This document shows, piece by piece, positions 55,326-63,606 of a stretch of DNA of 64,000 nt; position 1 is the first letter of the stretch, and each line of letters begins with the position of its first letter. This stretch comes from Gilvibacter sp. SZ-19 (GTDB lineage: Bacteria > Bacteroidota > Bacteroidia > Flavobacteriales > Flavobacteriaceae): positions 1,928,864 to 1,992,863 of the forward strand of contig NZ_CP019333.1 of NCBI RefSeq assembly GCF_002163875.1, read 5' to 3'. Under the pieces are notes generated by a model. It did no database searches. It worked only from the letters and a program-made list of their open reading frames with translations, and was not told the origin of the DNA. Position numbers and translations under genes: made by a program.

Positions 55326-56104
55326 GCGATTTTATTCAAGCCCGACGGGCAGCAGATGTGCAGTACATCTACTTGAACAGACCGGAAGTCTTTAACAGTT
55401 TCAATCGAGAAATGGCTTTGGCCATGCAAGATGAACTTGACGCCGCTGCAGAAGATAGTAGTGTGCGAGCCGTAGTTATTACTGGAATCGGGAAGGCCTT
55501 TTGTGCCGGTCAAGACTTGAAAGAGGTCACCATACCAGAACTCAATCCAGGCTTTAAAAAGATCCTCGAAGAGCATTACAATCCCATCATCCAACGTATA
55601 AGAATTCTTGAAAAGCCAGTTATCGCTGCTGTAAATGGAGTGGCTGCTGGCGCAGGAGCCAATATTGCATTGGCTTGTGATCTCGTTGTGGCTGCAGAAG
55701 AGGCCAGCTTTATCCAGGCATTCAGTAAGATCGGATTGGTTCCAGACAGCGGAGGAACCTTTTTCTTGCCGCGATTGATTGGAATGCAACGAGCAACAGC
55801 CCTGATGTTTCTGGGCGACAAGGTCAGTGCAACGGAGGCTGAACAAATGGGTATGATCTATCAGGCAGTACCAGGTTCCACTTTAGAGGAAAGCGTGGCG
55901 CTATTGGCAGAAAAATTAGCGGCTATGCCTACCCAGGCTCTAGCGCGTACTAAGATGTTGCTCAATGCATCTTACAACAGTTCTTTAGAAGGACAATTGC
56001 ATATGGAATCTGAACAACAGATCGCTGCCGCTCAGAGCTTGGACTACGCAGAAGGGGTAGCGGCCTTTATAGAGAAAAGAAAACCCAATTTTATAGGACG
56101 ATAA
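55322..56104 (+). CDS. paaG: Epoxyphenylacetyl-CoA isomerase PaaG
   Basis: 260 aa crotonase fold. FCAGQDL and HYNPIIQRIRILEKPVIAAV, and SKIGLVPDSGG with the catalytic Asp typical of PaaG, distinguish it from ordinary hydratases. Crotonase Glu144 and Glu164 are not conserved, as expected. It converts the ring epoxide to the oxepin-CoA. Closely linked to paaD and paaH. Confidence 0.9.
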   Translation: MSDFIQARRAADVQYIYLNRPEVFNSFNREMALAMQDELDAAAEDSSVRAVVITGIGKAFCAGQDLKEVTIPELNPGFKKILEEHYNPIIQRIRILEKPVIAAVNGVAAGAGANIALACDLVVAAEEASFIQAFSKIGLVPDSGGTFFLPRLIGMQRATALMFLGDKVSATEAEQMGMIYQAVPGSTLEESVALLAEKLAAMPTQALARTKMLLNASYNSSLEGQLHMESEQQIAAAQSLDYAEGVAAFIEKRKPNFIGR

Positions 56105-56105
56105 T

Positions 56106-57266
56106 ATGATACATCGGGTAGGGATTATAGGAGCCGGAACCATGGGGAGTGGCATTGCACAAGTTGCTGCCACAGCGGGTTGTGAGGTTGTACTTTGCGA
56201 TCTGAACCAAGAAGTCTTGGACCGCTCCGCAGCAAAACTTGAACAAGTTCTGAGCCGTTTGGTGGTAAAAGGCCGAATCGAATCCGAAGAGAAGAAAAGA
56301 ATCCAAGCTTTGATCAGCTATTCCACATCCTTAGGAGACCTGGGTGGGTCCAATCTGGTTATCGAAGCTATCGTAGAGTCCCTAGAGATCAAGACCAAGC
56401 TGTTTCAGCAATTAGAACCGCTGCTCGGAGACGATTGTATCATAGCCACCAATACCTCATCTTTATCTGTAGCGGCTATAGCTGCGTCTTTACAAAAACC
56501 GGAACGCTGTTTGGGAATTCACTTTTTCAATCCAGCTCCGCTGATGAAATTGGTGGAGGTCATTCCGGCAGTACAAACCACCAATCACAATACTGATCTA
56601 GTTGTCCAAACCATTAAGGATTGGGGTAAGGTGGTTGCCTTAGCCAAGGACACTCCAGGATTCATAGTAAATCGTGTGGCCAGACCTTTCTATGGCGAGG
56701 CGCTGCGGATATTGGAAGAAGGAATTGCCGATGTCCCAACCATCGATTGGGCATTGAAGAGCAAGGGAGGTTTTCGTATGGGGCCTTTTGAGCTAATGGA
56801 TTTTATTGGCAACGATGTTAACTACACCGTAACCGAAACTGTTTTTAAGGCTTTCTATTACGACCCGCGCTACAAACCTTCTTTTACGCAAAAGCGCTTG
56901 AGCGAAGCCGGTTATTTAGGAAGAAAGTCGGGTAGAGGTTATTACAATTATGCCGAGGGAGCTGTAAATCCAGAACCTCAGACAGATGATGCCTTGGCAA
57001 CAAAAATATTGAACCGTGTTTTGGTGATGTTGATCAATGAGGCTGCGGATGCTTTATATCTAAACATTGCCAGCGCTGAAGATATTGATCTGGCCATGAC
57101 CAAGGGTGTAAATTACCCCAAAGGGCTTTTAGCTTGGGCAGACGAATTCGGTATAGCCAATTGCGTGGATCAATTAGATGCACTTTACGATACCTATCGT
57201 GAAGATCGCTACAGAACATCGCCGATACTTAGAAAAATGGCCGAGGCCAATCAAACCTTCTTTTAA
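56106..57266 (+). CDS. paaH: 3-hydroxyadipyl-CoA dehydrogenase PaaH
   Basis: 386 aa. Rossmann NAD motif GAGTMGSGIAQ, catalytic His in GIHFFNPAP, and NRVARPFYGEAL. It is shorter than proteobacterial PaaH (about 475 aa): the duplicated C-terminal domain appears reduced. It oxidises 3-hydroxyadipyl-CoA. Starts 1 bp after paaG. Confidence 0.9.
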   Translation: MIHRVGIIGAGTMGSGIAQVAATAGCEVVLCDLNQEVLDRSAAKLEQVLSRLVVKGRIESEEKKRIQALISYSTSLGDLGGSNLVIEAIVESLEIKTKLFQQLEPLLGDDCIIATNTSSLSVAAIAASLQKPERCLGIHFFNPAPLMKLVEVIPAVQTTNHNTDLVVQTIKDWGKVVALAKDTPGFIVNRVARPFYGEALRILEEGIADVPTIDWALKSKGGFRMGPFELMDFIGNDVNYTVTETVFKAFYYDPRYKPSFTQKRLSEAGYLGRKSGRGYYNYAEGAVNPEPQTDDALATKILNRVLVMLINEAADALYLNIASAEDIDLAMTKGVNYPKGLLAWADEFGIANCVDQLDALYDTYREDRYRTSPILRKMAEANQTFF

Positions 57267-57673
57267 TGCAGGGCGAGAAGATTCCATACAAAATGCTTTC
57301 ACTAGATCCTTTTAGCCAATGGCTGGGGATAGAGATCTTGCATTGTGAAGTTGGTCGGGTTCGATTAGGCCTAAAGGTAAGACCAGAGATGCTAAACAGT
57401 ATGGGTTTTGCCCATGGCGGGATTACGTACGCTTTGGCGGATACTGCTTTTGGTTTTACCAGTAATACCCACGGTAAATATGCCGTGTCCATAGAAACCT
57501 CCATTAATCATATAGAAGCATTGAACGAAGGCGATTATTTGGTGGCCGAATGCACCTTGGACCACACCAAGAATAAAGTGGGTTTTAATATCGTGGAGAT
57601 ACACCGCGGAGACGAATTAGTAGCGCTGTTCAAAGGCGTGGTTTACAGAACATCAAAAGATTGGGAAGAATGA
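57266..57673 (+). CDS. paaI: Phenylacetyl-CoA thioesterase PaaI
   Basis: 135 aa hotdog-fold protein with NSMGFAHGGITYALADTAFG, the family motif. It is thought to release CoA from ring-hydroxylated dead-end intermediates. Start overlaps the paaH stop; 3' end overlaps the next start by 4 bp. Confidence 0.9.
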   Translation: MQGEKIPYKMLSLDPFSQWLGIEILHCEVGRVRLGLKVRPEMLNSMGFAHGGITYALADTAFGFTSNTHGKYAVSIETSINHIEALNEGDYLVAECTLDHTKNKVGFNIVEIHRGDELVALFKGVVYRTSKDWEE

Positions 57674-58149
57674 AAAAATTAGCAGTCCTACTATTTATTA
57701 TAAGCCCTTTGTTCGTCTTTGGACAAGAGGATAGTAATCCACCAAACGAATTGGGAGCTATTGCTGTGAACTTTGAGGTAGACGAGGATTACTTTCCTAT
57801 AAAAACCCCTGATGGGCAAGCTTTTTACAGCGAGGATTACAAAGCAGCTATTATGGGACAATTACTCCCGATCTCCTTTGAGCAAATGGAACTGGAATAC
57901 AACACAGGCTCGCTTGAACAAGGTGGAGAGGTTGTAGAAAAAGATATTCTCACACTAGATGGAAAGCGTTTTTTGTTTGTTAAAATGATACTTAAGGATA
58001 AAGGGGACACCTATTTAACTATGTATGCACGCCAGAATGACGATTCCACCAGCATTTTGGTTTCAGGATTCTACGGTCCTGGACATGATGCTGAAAAAAT
58101 GGATGCTTACACAAAAACAGCGGCATTGAGTGCTGCGGTAAAAGAATAA
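57670..58149 (+). CDS. Secreted protein of unknown function within the paa operon
   Basis: 159 aa. Signal peptide to about residue 19 (ISPLFVFGQ). Mature part is mixed alpha/beta: NELGAIAVNFEVDEDYFPIK, LLPISFEQMELEY, KRFLFVKMILKDKGDTYLTMYARQ. I do not recognise a family. The ATG at 57670 (ATGA overlap with the paaI stop) fixes the start. It is translationally coupled to paaI and 1 bp before paaJ, so it is a true operon member. A periplasmic role in phenylacetate use is conceivable but not shown. Confidence 0.75.
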   Translation: MKKLAVLLFIISPLFVFGQEDSNPPNELGAIAVNFEVDEDYFPIKTPDGQAFYSEDYKAAIMGQLLPISFEQMELEYNTGSLEQGGEVVEKDILTLDGKRFLFVKMILKDKGDTYLTMYARQNDDSTSILVSGFYGPGHDAEKMDAYTKTAALSAAVKE

Positions 58150-58150
58150 T

Positions 58151-59362
58151 ATGAAGGAAGCCTATATCATAGACGGAGTCAGAACTCCCATTGGAAATTA
58201 CAAGGGAACTTTAAGCGCGGTGCGTACCGATGATTTGGGAGCCCACGTTATCCGGGAATTAACGGCGCGTCATCCAGAAATTCCCCTCGATGCTTATGAT
58301 GACGTGATCATGGGTTGTGCCAATCAGGCCGGAGAGGATAATAGAAACGTGGCGCGTATGGCATTACTTTTAGCTGGTTTGCCTTTCACTGTTCCGGGGG
58401 AGACCATCAATCGCTTGTGCAGCAGTGGTCTTTCTGCAATTGTTCAGGCCAATCGTGCCATTAAAGCTGGAGATGGAGATCTTTTCATCTCTGGAGGTGT
58501 AGAGAACATGACCCGCGGCCCATATGTAATTGCGAAGCCTACTTCTGCTTTTGGGAATGATGCTAAAATGTACGATTCCAGCTTCGGTTGGCGATTCGTA
58601 AATCACAAGATGCACGAACTTTACGGCACTGACGGCATGGGAAATACCGCAGAGAACCTTGTGGCTAAGTACAACATTTCCCGTGAGGATCAAGATGCCT
58701 TTGCTTATTGGAGCCAAATGAAAGCTGCAGCAGCTCGCGAGAGCGGTAGACTTGGTATGGAGATCGTGGATGTGGTGATTCCGCAGCGCAAAAAAGACGA
58801 TATCATCTTTTCGCAAGACGAATTCATAAAACCAACTACTTCTAAAGAAATACTAGCCAAATTACGTCCGGCATTCAAGTCAGACGGTAGTGTAACGGCC
58901 GGAAACTCTTCTGGTCTGAACGATGGAGCAGCAGCAACCATTGTCGCTTCAGAAGAAGCCGTGAAACAATATGGCCTTAAACCGCTGGCTAGAATTGTGA
59001 GTTCGGCAGTGGTAGGGGTAGAACCTCGAATCATGGGTATAGGCCCGGTAGAGGCAACCTACAAAGCACTCCAGAAAGCCAATTTGAGCCTAGAAGATAT
59101 GGATGTCATTGAGCTCAATGAAGCCTTTGCTTCCCAAGCTTTGGCCTGTATTAGACAGTGGGGCTTGGCCGATGACGACCCAAGAATTAACCCGAACGGA
59201 GGTTCTATAGCTATCGGGCATCCGTTAGGAGTTACGGGAACGCGAATCGCTTATTCCGCAGCATTGGAATTGCAACAAACGGATAAACGCTATGCGCTTA
59301 TTACCATGTGTGTTGGTGTGGGACAAGGATATGCGGCCATCATAGAAAATGTAAACCTTTAG
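58151..59362 (+). CDS. paaJ: 3-oxoadipyl-CoA / 2,3-didehydroadipyl-CoA thiolase PaaJ (PcaF-like)
   Basis: 403 aa thiolase with acyl Cys in NRLCSSGL, GHPLGVTGTRI and MCVGVGQGYAAI. Family pattern YIIDGVRTPIGNYKG at the start. It cleaves 3-oxo-5,6-dehydrosuberyl-CoA and 3-oxoadipyl-CoA in the pathway. Confidence 0.92.
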   Translation: MKEAYIIDGVRTPIGNYKGTLSAVRTDDLGAHVIRELTARHPEIPLDAYDDVIMGCANQAGEDNRNVARMALLLAGLPFTVPGETINRLCSSGLSAIVQANRAIKAGDGDLFISGGVENMTRGPYVIAKPTSAFGNDAKMYDSSFGWRFVNHKMHELYGTDGMGNTAENLVAKYNISREDQDAFAYWSQMKAAAARESGRLGMEIVDVVIPQRKKDDIIFSQDEFIKPTTSKEILAKLRPAFKSDGSVTAGNSSGLNDGAAATIVASEEAVKQYGLKPLARIVSSAVVGVEPRIMGIGPVEATYKALQKANLSLEDMDVIELNEAFASQALACIRQWGLADDDPRINPNGGSIAIGHPLGVTGTRIAYSAALELQQTDKRYALITMCVGVGQGYAAIIENVNL

Positions 59363-59367
59363 GTCAG

Positions 59368-59967
59368 ATGAAAGTAGTAGTCATAGGAGGAAACGGAACC
59401 ATAGGTAACCATGTAGTTGCTGCGCTTAAGCAAGAACATGAGGTGGTTGTTGTAGGTCGAAACTCTGGCGATATTCAGGTGGATATGGCAAACGAGGCCG
59501 ACTTGATCCGTCTCTTTAAAACTACAGGAACTGTAGATGCTGTTGTGGTAACTGCCGGAGATGCTAAATGGGACAAGTTTGACAACTTAAGCGAAGACGA
59601 CTTCTACATAGGTATAAACAGCAAACTTATGGGGCAGGTCAATGTGGTTCGCATTGCCAAAGACTATTTGAGCCAGGGAGGCTCCATTACCTTATCTACA
59701 GGTATTCTAGCGGACGATCCTGTGGATATGACTACTTCCGCAGCCATGGTCAATGGTGCTATTCACAGTTTTGTAAAGGCTGTAGTTCTTGAATTGGACG
59801 CGGTGCGTGTCAATGTGGTATGTGCCGGTCTGGTAGAAGATGCCTACGAAAAATATAAAGACTATTTCCCCGGACACGATCCGGTGTCTATGGCTAAAGT
59901 CACGAACGCTTATCTAAAGAGTGTTCTCGGAAAGATCAACGGACAAATAATACGCGTAAACGCATAA
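59368..59967 (+). CDS. SDR-fold protein with degenerate active site
   Basis: 199 aa, start MKVVVIGGNGTIGNHV. The nucleotide-binding GGNGTIG is present, but where classical SDRs have YxxxK this protein has SAAMVNGAIHSF, lacking both the Tyr and Lys. It is short for the family. It may bind a nucleotide without classical catalysis. Lies between paaJ and paaZ; the longer frame from 59308 is rejected because it lies inside paaJ. Confidence 0.75.
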   Translation: MKVVVIGGNGTIGNHVVAALKQEHEVVVVGRNSGDIQVDMANEADLIRLFKTTGTVDAVVVTAGDAKWDKFDNLSEDDFYIGINSKLMGQVNVVRIAKDYLSQGGSITLSTGILADDPVDMTTSAAMVNGAIHSFVKAVVLELDAVRVNVVCAGLVEDAYEKYKDYFPGHDPVSMAKVTNAYLKSVLGKINGQIIRVNA

Positions 59968-59976
59968 AAGAGCAGT

Positions 59977-62472
59977 ATGAATAAGACCCAACATTATGTT
60001 TTAGGATCCTGGATGGACGGGGCCGGAGACGGTAACCCAATTGCCGATTCAGTTACCGGAGAAATTTTTACTGCAGTTTCTGTAGAAGGTCTTGCGGTGC
60101 CAGATATTCTTCAATACGGCCGTGATAAAGGTGATGTGCTTAGAAAGATGACCTTTCAAGAGCGCGGGAATATGCTCAAGAAGCTCGCTTTGCATCTAAC
60201 TAAAAAGAAAGAAGCCTTTTATGAGCTCAGTTACAGAACTGGAGCCACGCGCATTGACAGTTGGATCGATATAGAAGGCGGATTCGGAAACCTCTTTGCC
60301 AATGCATCCTTGCGTAAGCTATTCCCGAACCAACCGTACCACGTAGAAGGAGATCCTATTGACCTTTCTCGCGGCGGACGTTTTATGGCCCATCACATCA
60401 TGGTGCCACGACAAGGAGTTGCTGTTCATATCAACGCCTTCAACTTCCCGGTTTGGGGCATGCTAGAGAAATGCGCCGTAAACTGGATGGCCGGAATGCC
60501 CGCTGTAGTCTTGCCTGCGCCGCAAACCGCCTATTTAGCAGAAGCTGTAGTACGTGAGATAATCGCCTCAGGAATTTTGCCTGAAGGAAGTTTACAACTC
60601 ATCAGCGGTACAGCCAAGAACATTTTAGATACCGTACAATCTCAAGATGTGGTGACCTTTACGGGTTCTGCCAGTACTGGTCGTTTGTTAAAGAACCATC
60701 CGCAGCTACTTGCAGAATCTGTGCCTTTTACTATGGAGGCTGATTCCTTGAACGCTTCTATCTTAGGAGCTGATGCGGTTCTGGGTACTCCAGAATTCGA
60801 TCTCTTCATCAAAGAGGTTCGCAAGGAAATGACCGTAAAATGTGGTCAAAAATGTACCGCGATCAGAAGGATCATAGTTCCGGAGCCTTTAATAGAAGAT
60901 GTGCAGATCGCTCTAGGCAAAGCATTAGACAAGGTGACTGTTGGTGATCCACGCCTTAAAGAAGTGCGCATGGGTGCCTTGGTAAGCACGCAGCAACGTG
61001 ATGCTGTAAAAGAACAAGTAAGCAAGATCGCCGAAACCGCCAGCTTGGTATATGGTGATCTTGAAACTGTCAATACTACTGGAGCTGATGCAGCTGCTGG
61101 AGCATTTATATCGCCCATCCTTTTGCGTGAGGATGATCCATTTAAAAATCAAGCGGCACACGTTACAGAAGCCTTTGGTCCTGTAAGTACGCTGATGCCG
61201 TATAAAGATCTGGACGAAGCCATTACCTTGGCTCGTATGGGTAAAGGTTCTTTGGTGAGTTCCATTGTTACCCATGACGATAGTGTTGCCAGAGATTATG
61301 TAGTAGGTGCAGCAAGCCACCACGGACGTATTTTGGTGCTCAACAGAGAGAATGCCAAAGAAAGTACTGGTCACGGTTCTCCGCTGCCAAACCTTATCCA
61401 CGGGGGTCCGGGTAGAGCAGGAGGTGGTGAAGAAATGGGTGGCATGCGCGGTGTAAAGCATTATTTGCAGCGCTGTGCGGTGCAAGGTTCACCAACTACG
61501 CTAACTGAGGTAACCGGGATCTATCAGCCTAAAGGTGCCTATAAAGAAATTGACAAGCATCCTTTTGCTTACCATTGGGAAGATATCGAGCCGGGCATGT
61601 CTTTAAAGACGCACAAGCGTACCATTACCGATGGTGACATTGTGAATTTTGCCAACCTAACTTGGGATCATTTCTATGCGCATACGGATATTACTTCTTT
61701 AGATGGATCCATCTTTGAAAAGCGCACGGCACACGGGTATTTCATCTTGGCTGCCGCAGCAGGTTTGTTTGTCTATCCGAACAAAGGACCAGTAGCTGCA
61801 AACTACGGTTTAGAGGAATGCCGCTTTTTACGACCTATTTATCACAACGATACCGTTTATGTACGCCTGACCTGTAAGCAGAAGATCGACAGAGATTCTC
61901 GTGGTAAGGAATTGCCAAGCGGAATTGTAAAATGGTACGTGGAAGTTTTTGATACTGCGGATGAGTTAGTGGCCATTGCGACCATCTTGACCATGGTACA
62001 AAAGAAGCAGACGGTCTTTACAGAAATGACCGATAGCAGCATAAAAAGTTGCTTGAACAGACTTCAGGCCAACGATAAACCCGCTTGGGGAACCATGTCA
62101 GCTCAGGCTATGGTAGAACACTTGGAGTATACCTACCGCATTGCCAGCGGAGAGATCCAAGATTTTGAGATCGCCACGCCAGAAAAGATATTAGAAAAGG
62201 TCAATGAGACCTTATACAACTACAAGAAAATGCCTAGGGAATACGATTTTCCATTGGCTGCGCAGTCAAAGATCAATGAGCATTTGCATGCTGATCTAGA
62301 AACTGCAAAAATTAAAATGCTAGAAGCGCGCGAGGCGTATCTGCAGTTCTTTAATGAGAACCCAGACGCCATTACCAACAATGTTGTTTTTGGACCCCTA
62401 AACAAGTTTGAATGGTACTTACTGGAGCGCAAGCATTTGAATCATCATTTTGAACAATTTAATTTATTGTAG
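59977..62472 (+). CDS. paaZ: PaaZ ring-opening bifunctional enzyme with C-terminal DinB-like (DUF1569-type) extension
   Basis: 831 aa. Residues 1-520: aldehyde dehydrogenase with FTMEADSLN and KCGQKCTAIRR (catalytic Cys). Residues 530-680: MaoC-type enoyl-CoA hydratase with DGDIVNFANLTWDHFYAH, which opens the oxepin ring. Residues 690-831: a helical domain with MVEHLEYTYRIA and ERKHLNHHFEQF, matching the three-His DinB/DUF1569 fold. Known PaaZ (E. coli) ends near 681 aa, so the third domain is an addition. The reading frame is continuous with no sign of a frame change. The C-terminus is encoded by one arm of a 17-bp inverted repeat. Confidence 0.88.
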   Translation: MNKTQHYVLGSWMDGAGDGNPIADSVTGEIFTAVSVEGLAVPDILQYGRDKGDVLRKMTFQERGNMLKKLALHLTKKKEAFYELSYRTGATRIDSWIDIEGGFGNLFANASLRKLFPNQPYHVEGDPIDLSRGGRFMAHHIMVPRQGVAVHINAFNFPVWGMLEKCAVNWMAGMPAVVLPAPQTAYLAEAVVREIIASGILPEGSLQLISGTAKNILDTVQSQDVVTFTGSASTGRLLKNHPQLLAESVPFTMEADSLNASILGADAVLGTPEFDLFIKEVRKEMTVKCGQKCTAIRRIIVPEPLIEDVQIALGKALDKVTVGDPRLKEVRMGALVSTQQRDAVKEQVSKIAETASLVYGDLETVNTTGADAAAGAFISPILLREDDPFKNQAAHVTEAFGPVSTLMPYKDLDEAITLARMGKGSLVSSIVTHDDSVARDYVVGAASHHGRILVLNRENAKESTGHGSPLPNLIHGGPGRAGGGEEMGGMRGVKHYLQRCAVQGSPTTLTEVTGIYQPKGAYKEIDKHPFAYHWEDIEPGMSLKTHKRTITDGDIVNFANLTWDHFYAHTDITSLDGSIFEKRTAHGYFILAAAAGLFVYPNKGPVAANYGLEECRFLRPIYHNDTVYVRLTCKQKIDRDSRGKELPSGIVKWYVEVFDTADELVAIATILTMVQKKQTVFTEMTDSSIKSCLNRLQANDKPAWGTMSAQAMVEHLEYTYRIASGEIQDFEIATPEKILEKVNETLYNYKKMPREYDFPLAAQSKINEHLHADLETAKIKMLEAREAYLQFFNENPDAITNNVVFGPLNKFEWYLLERKHLNHHFEQFNLL

Positions 62473-62489
62473 AAATTAAATTGTTCAAA
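62449..62489. repeat. 17-bp perfect inverted repeat at the end of paaZ
   Basis: TTTGAACAATTTAATTT (62449-62465) and its exact complement (62473-62489) around a 7-nt loop that contains the paaZ stop TAG. It is A+T-rich with no T-run terminator tail. It borders the GIY-YIG insertion-like segment. Confidence 0.85.
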
Positions 62490-62490
62490 C

Positions 62491-62508
62491 TTCCCACGAA
62501 GGTGGGAA
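62491..62508. repeat. Hairpin left of the GIY-YIG gene
   Basis: TTCCCAC (62491-62497), GAAG, GTGGGAA (62502-62508). One of two 7-bp-stem, 4-nt-loop hairpins flanking the gene. Confidence 0.7.
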
Positions 62509-62522
62509 TCTAAAACTTGAGT

Positions 62523-62807
62523 ATGAAACACTGCGTTTACATGATTTCAAATAAAAAAGATGGTGTTTTATATGTCGGAAAAACTAAAAGACTGAAACAA
62601 CGGATATATCAACATAAGAGCAAAGCGCATCCAAATACATTTTCTGCGAGATATAATTTGGATAAGCTGATGTATTTCGAGGAGTTTCAGAGTCACGAGG
62701 ATGCTCTTCTTCGAGAGAGAAGAATAAAGAAATGGAAGAGAGCATGGAAAATAGAATTAATCGAGAAATCTAATCCTAATTGGAGGGATTTGTACGAAGA
62801 AATATAA
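62523..62807 (+). CDS. GIY-YIG nuclease family protein
   Basis: 94 aa: MKHCVYMISNKKDGVLYVGKTKRLKQRIYQHK has the GIY (as VYM) and YIG (as YVG) strands, an Arg in the first helix, a Glu in LLRERRIKKWKR and a final NPNWRDLYEEI. This is the small UPF0213-like GIY-YIG family. Start ATG at 62523; the TTG at 62517 is rejected. It sits in the paa operon between paaZ and a crotonase gene and looks like a passenger with no place in the pathway. It is flanked by short hairpins, which suggests mobility of a hairpin-linked element. Confidence 0.82.
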   Translation: MKHCVYMISNKKDGVLYVGKTKRLKQRIYQHKSKAHPNTFSARYNLDKLMYFEEFQSHEDALLRERRIKKWKRAWKIELIEKSNPNWRDLYEEI

Positions 62808-62829
62808 TTAGAGATTAACCTTAAAAAGA

Positions 62830-62847
62830 CACCCGATGTTTCGGGTG
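62830..62847. repeat. Hairpin right of the GIY-YIG gene
   Basis: CACCCGA (62830-62836), TGTT, TCGGGTG (62841-62847). It sits 7 bp before the crotonase start and may affect its translation. Confidence 0.7.
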
Positions 62848-62853
62848 ATAAAT

Positions 62854-63606
62854 ATGACGGCACCCTACGTTAAAACGAATATAGATGACGGGATAGAAAC
62901 CATTGAATTCTTTCATCCCGCGCACAACAGCTTACCGGGAGACATCTTGGCGCAACTTGCCGATGCTATTACTGCTGCTGGTGAAAATGAGGCTGTAAAA
63001 GTGATCATTTTAAAAAGCGGTGGCGATCGCACTTTCTGCGCAGGCGCCAGTTTTAAAGAACTCATCGCTATAGACGATGCTCAAACCGGGCAGGTGTTCT
63101 TTTCCGGGTTTGCCAATGTGATCAACGCCATGCGCAAATGTCCAAAGTTTATCATTGGTCGTGTGCAAGGAAAGACCGTTGGAGGCGGAGTTGGATTGGC
63201 TTCGGCTACTGATTACTGTATGGCGACCAAATTTGCAGCCATTAAACTCAGTGAACTCAACGTTGGGATCGGGCCCTTTGTAGTTGGGCCTGCTGTACAG
63301 CGCAAGCTTGGTTTAAGCGGCATGTCGCAGATCGCTATAGATGCCAATACTTTCTATCCTGCAGAATGGGCGAGACAAAAAGGATTGTTTACCCAGGTTT
63401 ACGATTCTACAGAAGAATTGGACGAGGCTGTCAATGGTTTTGCCAAGCAGCTCTGCGGATACAATCCAGAAGCCATGCGTGAAATGAAGCAAATGTTCTG
63501 GCAAGGAACTGAGCATTGGGACGAGCTCTTGGCCCAGCGAGCTGCCATTAGCGGACGCTTGGTATTGAGTGAATTCACCAAAGAAACTTTGAAACGATTT
63601 AAGTAG
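62854..63606 (+). CDS. Enoyl-CoA hydratase/isomerase family protein (PaaF-position)
   Basis: 250 aa crotonase fold with RTFCAGASFKEL and VGGGVGLAS. At the position of crotonase Glu144 it has Gly (GGGVGL versus GGGCEL), but Glu164 is kept (KLSELNVG). With one of two catalytic Glu missing it is not a textbook PaaF hydratase; it could be an isomerase or a hydratase with altered chemistry. Start ATG at 62854 is preferred over 62836, which lies in the hairpin. The stop overlaps the paaY start by 1 bp. Confidence 0.78.
   Translation: MTAPYVKTNIDDGIETIEFFHPAHNSLPGDILAQLADAITAAGENEAVKVIILKSGGDRTFCAGASFKELIAIDDAQTGQVFFSGFANVINAMRKCPKFIIGRVQGKTVGGGVGLASATDYCMATKFAAIKLSELNVGIGPFVVGPAVQRKLGLSGMSQIAIDANTFYPAEWARQKGLFTQVYDSTEELDEAVNGFAKQLCGYNPEAMREMKQMFWQGTEHWDELLAQRAAISGRLVLSEFTKETLKRFK

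Noticed and set aside
55304-55846. 180-aa open frame on the minus strand
   Set aside because: Antisense to paaG, which is a complete and well-recognised gene.
62449-62489. 17-bp inverted repeat as an ordinary terminator of the paa operon
   Set aside because: The stem is almost pure A+T with no T-run after it, and pathway genes continue downstream.
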